A stretch of DNA of 16,238 bases from Hyphomicrobiales bacterium. Its GTDB lineage: Bacteria > Pseudomonadota > Alphaproteobacteria > Rhizobiales > Aestuariivirgaceae. Numbering within the stretch: the first letter of the stretch is position 1; every line of letters starts with the position of its first letter. The translations under genes were made by a program, and so were the position numbers. The stretch is from contig JABDJG010000225.1 in the NCBI GenBank assembly GCA_013002595.1, forward strand, positions 1 to 16,238. The letters are read 5' to 3'. The notes beneath the pieces were generated by a model. That model did no database searches and was not told where the DNA came from. It worked only from the letters and a program-made list of their open reading frames with translations. Below are positions 12,646 through 16,238 of this stretch, piece by piece.

Positions 12646-13626
12646 TCAAGAACCGCTGGCGAGGCTTTGAACCTTCTTGATCAAATCCGCACCACCTTCA
12701 ACCGAGTTTGCGAACTCGTCATAGATCGGCTTGGACGCAGCTATGAACGCGGCATTGTCGGCGTTGTTGACGGCAACACCGGCGCTCTTGATCACGTCGA
12801 GAAGCTCAACTTCGAGCTTTGCGGCTTGCTCGTAGACGAAATCCTGGGTGTCGGCACCGCATTTTTCCAGTGCTGCGCGAACGTCGTCAGGCAGCTTGGC
12901 GTAATGCGTCTCTGATACCAGAACATAGGCCGGCGTATAGACGTGGCCGGTGATTGACAGATATTTCTGCACTTCCTGGAACTTGGCCGATGCGATCTGC
13001 GCATAGGGGTTCTCCTGACCGTCGATGACGCTGGTCTGAAGTGCGGTAAACACTTCGGAGAATGCCATCGGGGTCGGGTTTGCGCCGTACAGTTTGAACA
13101 TCTTCACACGCCATGCGCCCTTGGGGGTGCGCAGTTTGATGCCGGCAAGGTCTTCGGGTTTGTTTATCGGGCGGGTGTTGTTGGTGATGTGGCGAAAACC
13201 GTTCTCGAACAGGCCGATGATGCGGTAGCCCTTGGCTTTCACGGCGGCCTGGAAGGTGTCCATCAACTCAGCCTGGACCCGGCGCATGTGATCACGGTCC
13301 TTGATGATGTAGGGCATCTCGAAGACGCCGAACTCATCGGCAACCGAGGACATCACGGACGACGGCAGCGAGAAATGGATCTGGCCGAGTTTCAGTTTCT
13401 GCAGCAGTTCTTTGTCTTTGCCAAGCTGCGATGAGCCAAAGGTCTGGACTTCGGCTTTATCTCCAAGCGCCTCATTTGCACATTTGGCAAAGGCATTGAC
13501 GCTCGTCTCGAACAACGAGCCCGGTTTGCCGACGTGGCCAAACTTCAGGGTGAGTTCGGCAGCCTGTGCAGATGCTGTGAGCAGTACCGCGCTGGCCGCG
13601 CCTAACAATAATGATTTCAGTTTCAT
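12646..13626 (-). CDS. dctP: TRAP transporter periplasmic binding protein DctP
   Basis: The 326-residue exported protein has a signal peptide ending AQA-A (about residue 22). Family marks include LKFGHVGKPGSLFE near the N-terminus, the KLRTP segment whose Arg usually grips the ligand carboxylate, FSEVFTALQTSVIDGQENP, and a two-domain length typical of DctP. The ligand is therefore likely an organic acid, but its identity is not readable. AGGGAG precedes the ATG by 8 nt. It lies 37 bp after the aminotransferase gene in the same operon. Confidence 0.94.
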   Translation of the reverse strand: MKLKSLLLGAASAVLLTASAQAAELTLKFGHVGKPGSLFETSVNAFAKCANEALGDKAEVQTFGSSQLGKDKELLQKLKLGQIHFSLPSSVMSSVADEFGVFEMPYIIKDRDHMRRVQAELMDTFQAAVKAKGYRIIGLFENGFRHITNNTRPINKPEDLAGIKLRTPKGAWRVKMFKLYGANPTPMAFSEVFTALQTSVIDGQENPYAQIASAKFQEVQKYLSITGHVYTPAYVLVSETHYAKLPDDVRAALEKCGADTQDFVYEQAAKLEVELLDVIKSAGVAVNNADNAAFIAASKPIYDEFANSVEGGADLIKKVQSLASGS

Positions 13627-13663
13627 GGATCTTTCTCCCTTTGTTTAATTGTTCATCGCCTTG

Positions 13664-14848
13664 TTATTCCGCCGTTTTTGCTGTGGCGGTATCCTTGAGT
13701 TGGTTCATGGCAGCCTGCGCGCCGCCTGCGCGATATGGAACGCCGGCAAGATCAAGACCCATCTCGACGCCGGACAAGGCTGCCATCAAGGTCAGGTCGT
13801 TGAAGTCGCCAAGATGACCGATGCGGAAGACCTTGTCAGCAATTTTTGACAGGCCGTTGCCGAGTGACAGGTCGAAATGCGCAAGTGTTTTCGCCCGGAA
13901 GGCATCGGCGCTGTGGCCGTCCGGCATCATGACGGCGGTCAGGACGCCGCTTTCATGGCCCTGGCGGTTGCACAGGACTTCAAGGTCCCAGGCGCGCACC
14001 GCGGTGCGGGTTGCCTCGCCGTGGCGGGTGTGGCGGGCAAAGACATTTTCGAGGCCTTCCTCGTTGAGCATGTCGATGGCCTCGTTGAGGCCGTACAGCA
14101 TGTTGGTGGCCGGGGTGTAGGGGAAATAGCCGTTCTTGTTGGGGCCGACCATGGCATCCCAAGACCAGTAAGATATTGAAGTTGTTGCCTTTTTGCTGGC
14201 AGCCATGGCTTTTTCGCTGACCGCGTTGAAGGACAGGCCGGGGGGCAGCATGAGGCCTTTTTGCGAGCCGCCGACGGTGATGTCGACGCCCCAGTCGTCA
14301 TGGCGGTAGTCGATCGAGGCGAGGCTGGAGATGGTGTCGACCATGAACAGGGCCGGGTGGCCGGCGGCATCGATGGCCCGGCGGATGGCCGAAACCGGGC
14401 TCACCGAGCCGGTCGATGTCTCGTTGTGGACAACGCATACCGCCTTGATATCGTTGGCTTTATCGGCGCGCAGGCGCTCCTCGATGCGGTCGGGATCGGC
14501 ACCGGCCCGCCAATCGCTTTCGATCAGTTCGGGCTGAAGGCCGACGCGTTCGGCAAGCTCGCACCACAGGGTGGCGAAATGGCCGGTCTCGTACATCAGG
14601 ACCTTGTCGCCGGGCGACAGGGCGTTGACCAGGGCGGCCTCCCAGGCGCCGGTGCCCGAAGCCGGGTAGATGAAGACGTAACTGTCTGTTTTAAATATGG
14701 TTTTCATGCCATCGAGGGCCCGCTTGCCGACCGCGGCGAAGGCCGGGCCGCGGTGGTCGATGGTCGGCATGTCGATGGCGCGCAGGATGCGGTCCGGCAC
14801 GGTGCTGGGGCCGGGAATCTGCAGAAAATGGCGGCCGGCAGTGCGCAT
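13664..14848 (-). CDS. Class V aminotransferase, serine/alanine-glyoxylate type
   Basis: The 394-residue PLP enzyme has HFLQIPGPSTVPDRIL at the N-terminus, YPASGTGAWEAAL for cofactor phosphate contact, Asp171 in MVDTISSLASID, and Lys197 in GGSQKGLMLPPG, which should form the Schiff base. This is the serine-glyoxylate/alanine-glyoxylate aminotransferase family, which also holds aspartate-glyoxylate (BhcA) and ureidoglycine enzymes. It likely moves an amino group to glyoxylate to make glycine; the donor is uncertain. It is the first gene of the minus-strand operon. The ribosome-binding site is modest (GAGAG). A strong palindrome stands 52 bp upstream, shared with the divergent oxidase gene. Confidence 0.9.
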   Translation of the reverse strand: MRTAGRHFLQIPGPSTVPDRILRAIDMPTIDHRGPAFAAVGKRALDGMKTIFKTDSYVFIYPASGTGAWEAALVNALSPGDKVLMYETGHFATLWCELAERVGLQPELIESDWRAGADPDRIEERLRADKANDIKAVCVVHNETSTGSVSPVSAIRRAIDAAGHPALFMVDTISSLASIDYRHDDWGVDITVGGSQKGLMLPPGLSFNAVSEKAMAASKKATTSISYWSWDAMVGPNKNGYFPYTPATNMLYGLNEAIDMLNEEGLENVFARHTRHGEATRTAVRAWDLEVLCNRQGHESGVLTAVMMPDGHSADAFRAKTLAHFDLSLGNGLSKIADKVFRIGHLGDFNDLTLMAALSGVEMGLDLAGVPYRAGGAQAAMNQLKDTATAKTAE

Positions 14849-14947
14849 CAGTCAACTCTCGGTTAATGGATCTCGGGCAATGGGCAATTGCGCAAATTGA
14901 ATTATGAATTCATAATTACGTCAAGCGATTTTAAGGGAGTTTTTCGA
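14849..14947. promoter_or_regulatory. Divergent promoter region with 18-bp perfect palindrome
   Basis: AATTATGAATTCATAATT (14900-14917) is a perfect palindrome between the aminotransferase operon (minus) and the FAD oxidase gene (plus). To its left CAATT (14885-14889) and AATTG (14895-14899) form a second inverted repeat with a 5-bp spacer. The region is markedly AT-rich between GC-rich genes. A dimeric repressor or activator controlling both directions is the simplest reading. The regulator gene is not in the window. The oxidase ribosome-binding site AGGGAG lies at 14934-14939. Confidence 0.65.
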
Positions 14948-16238
14948 ATGGTGGTGGTGGCCAGTCCGGCCCTTGAACGCAGGCTCAGGCGCGAAGTCGC
15001 CGGCGAAGTCATGTTCGATGGCTATGCCCGCGGCCGCTACGCGACCGATGCATCGATCTACCAGATGATGCCGGTCGGCGTGGTGGTGCCGCGCAGCCTC
15101 GAGGACGTCAAGGCGGCGATCGCCGCGGCGCGCGATGAAGGCGTTGCGGTGCTGGCGCGCGGCGGCGGCACCTCGCAGTGCGGCCAGACGGTCAACGAGG
15201 CGCTTGTCATCGACACCTCCAAACACCTCAACCGGATCCTTGAACTGGACACCGCGAACCGGCGCTGCGTGGTCGAGCCGGGGATCGTGCTCGATGAGCT
15301 CAACCGGGCGCTCAAGCCGTACGGCCTGTGGTTCCCGGTCGATGTCTCAACCGCGTCGCGGGCAACCATCGGCGGCATGGCCGGCAACAACTCGTGCGGC
15401 GGCCGCTCGATCCGCTACGGCACCATGCGCGACAACGTTACCTCGATCGAGGCCGTCATGGCGGACGGCACGCAGGCGCATTTCGGGCCGGTCGATCATG
15501 TCCGCGCGCCGCTGCTGGCGACCGACATGCTGGAGCTCGGCGAACGCTATGCGGGTGAGATCGCCGAGCGCTTCCCGAAGGTGCTCCGGCGGGTCGGCGG
15601 CTACAATATCGATGCCCTGGTGCGCTCGAACAGCGAGATCAACCTCGCCCACCTGCTGGTCGGCTCGGAAGGCACGCTGGCCTATTCGGCGGCGATCGAG
15701 CTCAAGCTGTCGCCGCTGCCGGAGCGCAAGGTGATGGGCGTGTGCCACTTCCCGACATTCTACCAGGCGATGGATGCGGCCCAGCACCTGGTGACGCTCA
15801 AGCCCCAGGCGGTCGAACTGGTCGATGCAACGATGATCGCGCTGGCCCGCGAGATCGAGATGTTCCGCCCGACCGTCGAGGCCTATGTGCGCGGCGAACC
15901 CGATGCCTTGCTGCTGGTCGAATTCGCCGAGGATGACGACGCCGCCAACAAGGCAAAGCTGGCCCAGCTCGATGAGATGATGGGCGATCTCGGGTTTTCA
16001 TGGCGCGGCAGCGGCAGGGCCTCAGGCGGCGTTGTCCATGTCAAGGACAATGCCGGGCAGGCCGCCCTTGCCGAGATGCGCAAGTCGGGCCTCAACATCA
16101 TGATGTCGATGAAGACGGACGGCAAGCCGGTCTCGTTCATCGAGGACTGCGCGGTCGATTTGCCCGACCTTGCCGACTACACCGCCGGCATCACCGAGAT
16201 CTTCACCCGGCACGGCACCCGCGGCACCTGGTACGCGC
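14948..16238 (+). CDS. FAD-linked 2-hydroxy-acid oxidase, YdiJ/GlcD-like (3' end outside window)
   Basis: The open frame runs from ATG 14948 through the window end (430 codons seen). The N-terminal PCMH-type FAD domain shows MPVGVVVPRSLEDVKAAIA, ARGGGTSQCGQTVNEAL, VVEPGIVLDELN, and ASRATIGGMAGNNSCGGRS. LVGSEGTLAYSAAIELKL begins the C-terminal oxidase cap, and the last visible stretch is SFIEDCAVDLPDLADY...HGTRGTWYA. These features match the YdiJ-type branch of FAD dehydrogenases (D-lactate, glycolate or D-2-hydroxyglutarate oxidation). Members often continue into a C-terminal Fe-S region, for a total near 950-1000 residues; whether this one does is not visible. AGGGAG lies 8 nt before the ATG. 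It is transcribed away from the TRAP operon and shares its promoter region. Very GC-rich third codon positions set it apart from the genes at the left of the window. Confidence 0.9.
   Translation, partial: MVVVASPALERRLRREVAGEVMFDGYARGRYATDASIYQMMPVGVVVPRSLEDVKAAIAAARDEGVAVLARGGGTSQCGQTVNEALVIDTSKHLNRILELDTANRRCVVEPGIVLDELNRALKPYGLWFPVDVSTASRATIGGMAGNNSCGGRSIRYGTMRDNVTSIEAVMADGTQAHFGPVDHVRAPLLATDMLELGERYAGEIAERFPKVLRRVGGYNIDALVRSNSEINLAHLLVGSEGTLAYSAAIELKLSPLPERKVMGVCHFPTFYQAMDAAQHLVTLKPQAVELVDATMIALAREIEMFRPTVEAYVRGEPDALLLVEFAEDDDAANKAKLAQLDEMMGDLGFSWRGSGRASGGVVHVKDNAGQAALAEMRKSGLNIMMSMKTDGKPVSFIEDCAVDLPDLADYTAGITEIFTRHGTRGTWYA

Noticed and set aside
13664..14848. BhcA of the beta-hydroxyaspartate cycle
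   Set aside because: The aminotransferase family fits, but no dehydratase, aldolase or iminosuccinate reductase genes (bhcB, bhcC, bhcD) are adjacent; only a general glyoxylate aminotransferase call is supported.
1..16238. CRISPR array, insertion sequence, transposase, integrase or toxin-antitoxin pair
   Set aside because: No regularly spaced repeats, terminal inverted repeats with a transposase, or recognisable recombinase or toxin genes were seen on either strand.

Overview
The window reads as chromosome of a Gram-negative alphaproteobacterium. The evidence is moderate to high GC content, FNR/FixK-type operators (TTGAY-N4-RTCAA), an outer-membrane beta-barrel protein, Sec signal peptides, a TRAP transporter, and protein flavours typical of Hyphomicrobiales/Rhodospirillales-like bacteria. 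The order is an inference; no rRNA or other taxonomic marker is present. There are 19 protein genes (the last cut by the window end) and one tRNA fragment.

Left edge (1-352). A 3' piece of a tRNA-Gly(GCC), from anticodon loop to CCA, has no 5' half. It is preceded by short direct repeats (GGAATGYATG x3, TGGTCACA x2). This is the expected look of the far attachment site of an integrative element lying mostly to the left, or its relic. A perfect FNR/FixK box follows, upstream of the first gene.

Low-oxygen and envelope genes (353-1060 and 5022-7454). These are a two-CBS-domain protein, a 60-residue protein, a c-type cytochrome with a His/Met-rich N-terminus, a YqaA-type membrane protein, a Spy/CpxP-like Met-rich periplasmic protein and a periplasmic histidine phosphatase. 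Three sites matching TTGAY-N4-RTCAA lie at 266, 5654 and 6813, in front of the CBS gene, the cytochrome gene and the phosphatase/Spy pair. This suggests a small FNR/FixK regulon.

Exported-protein block on the minus strand (4563 down to 1113). A Sec-exported, Asn/Gly-rich small protein with a double-glycine-like leader motif (LDQVVGAG) is followed by an exported C39-type cysteine peptidase. A predicted outer-membrane barrel with an N-terminal coiled coil overlaps the peptidase gene by ATGA. Peptidase and porin together recall FapD and FapF of the functional amyloid (Fap) pathway, so this may be a minimal, divergent Fap-like or peptide-export system. A secreted von Willebrand A protein lies downstream with its own start signals.

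Catabolic operon on the minus strand (14848 down to 7456). Eight tightly packed genes encode a class V (serine/alanine-glyoxylate type) aminotransferase, TRAP proteins DctP-DctQ-DctM, a crotonase lacking both usual hydratase glutamates, a CaiB/BaiF family III CoA-transferase, a GlcG/HbpS protein and a PEP mutase/isocitrate lyase superfamily enzyme close to oxaloacetate decarboxylase. A YdiJ/GlcD-like FAD oxidase is transcribed divergently at 14948 and leaves the window. An 18-bp perfect palindrome lies in the 99-bp gap between them. Together they look like uptake of an organic acid, CoA activation, and flavin oxidation plus transamination with glyoxylate. The substrate cannot be read from the sequence.
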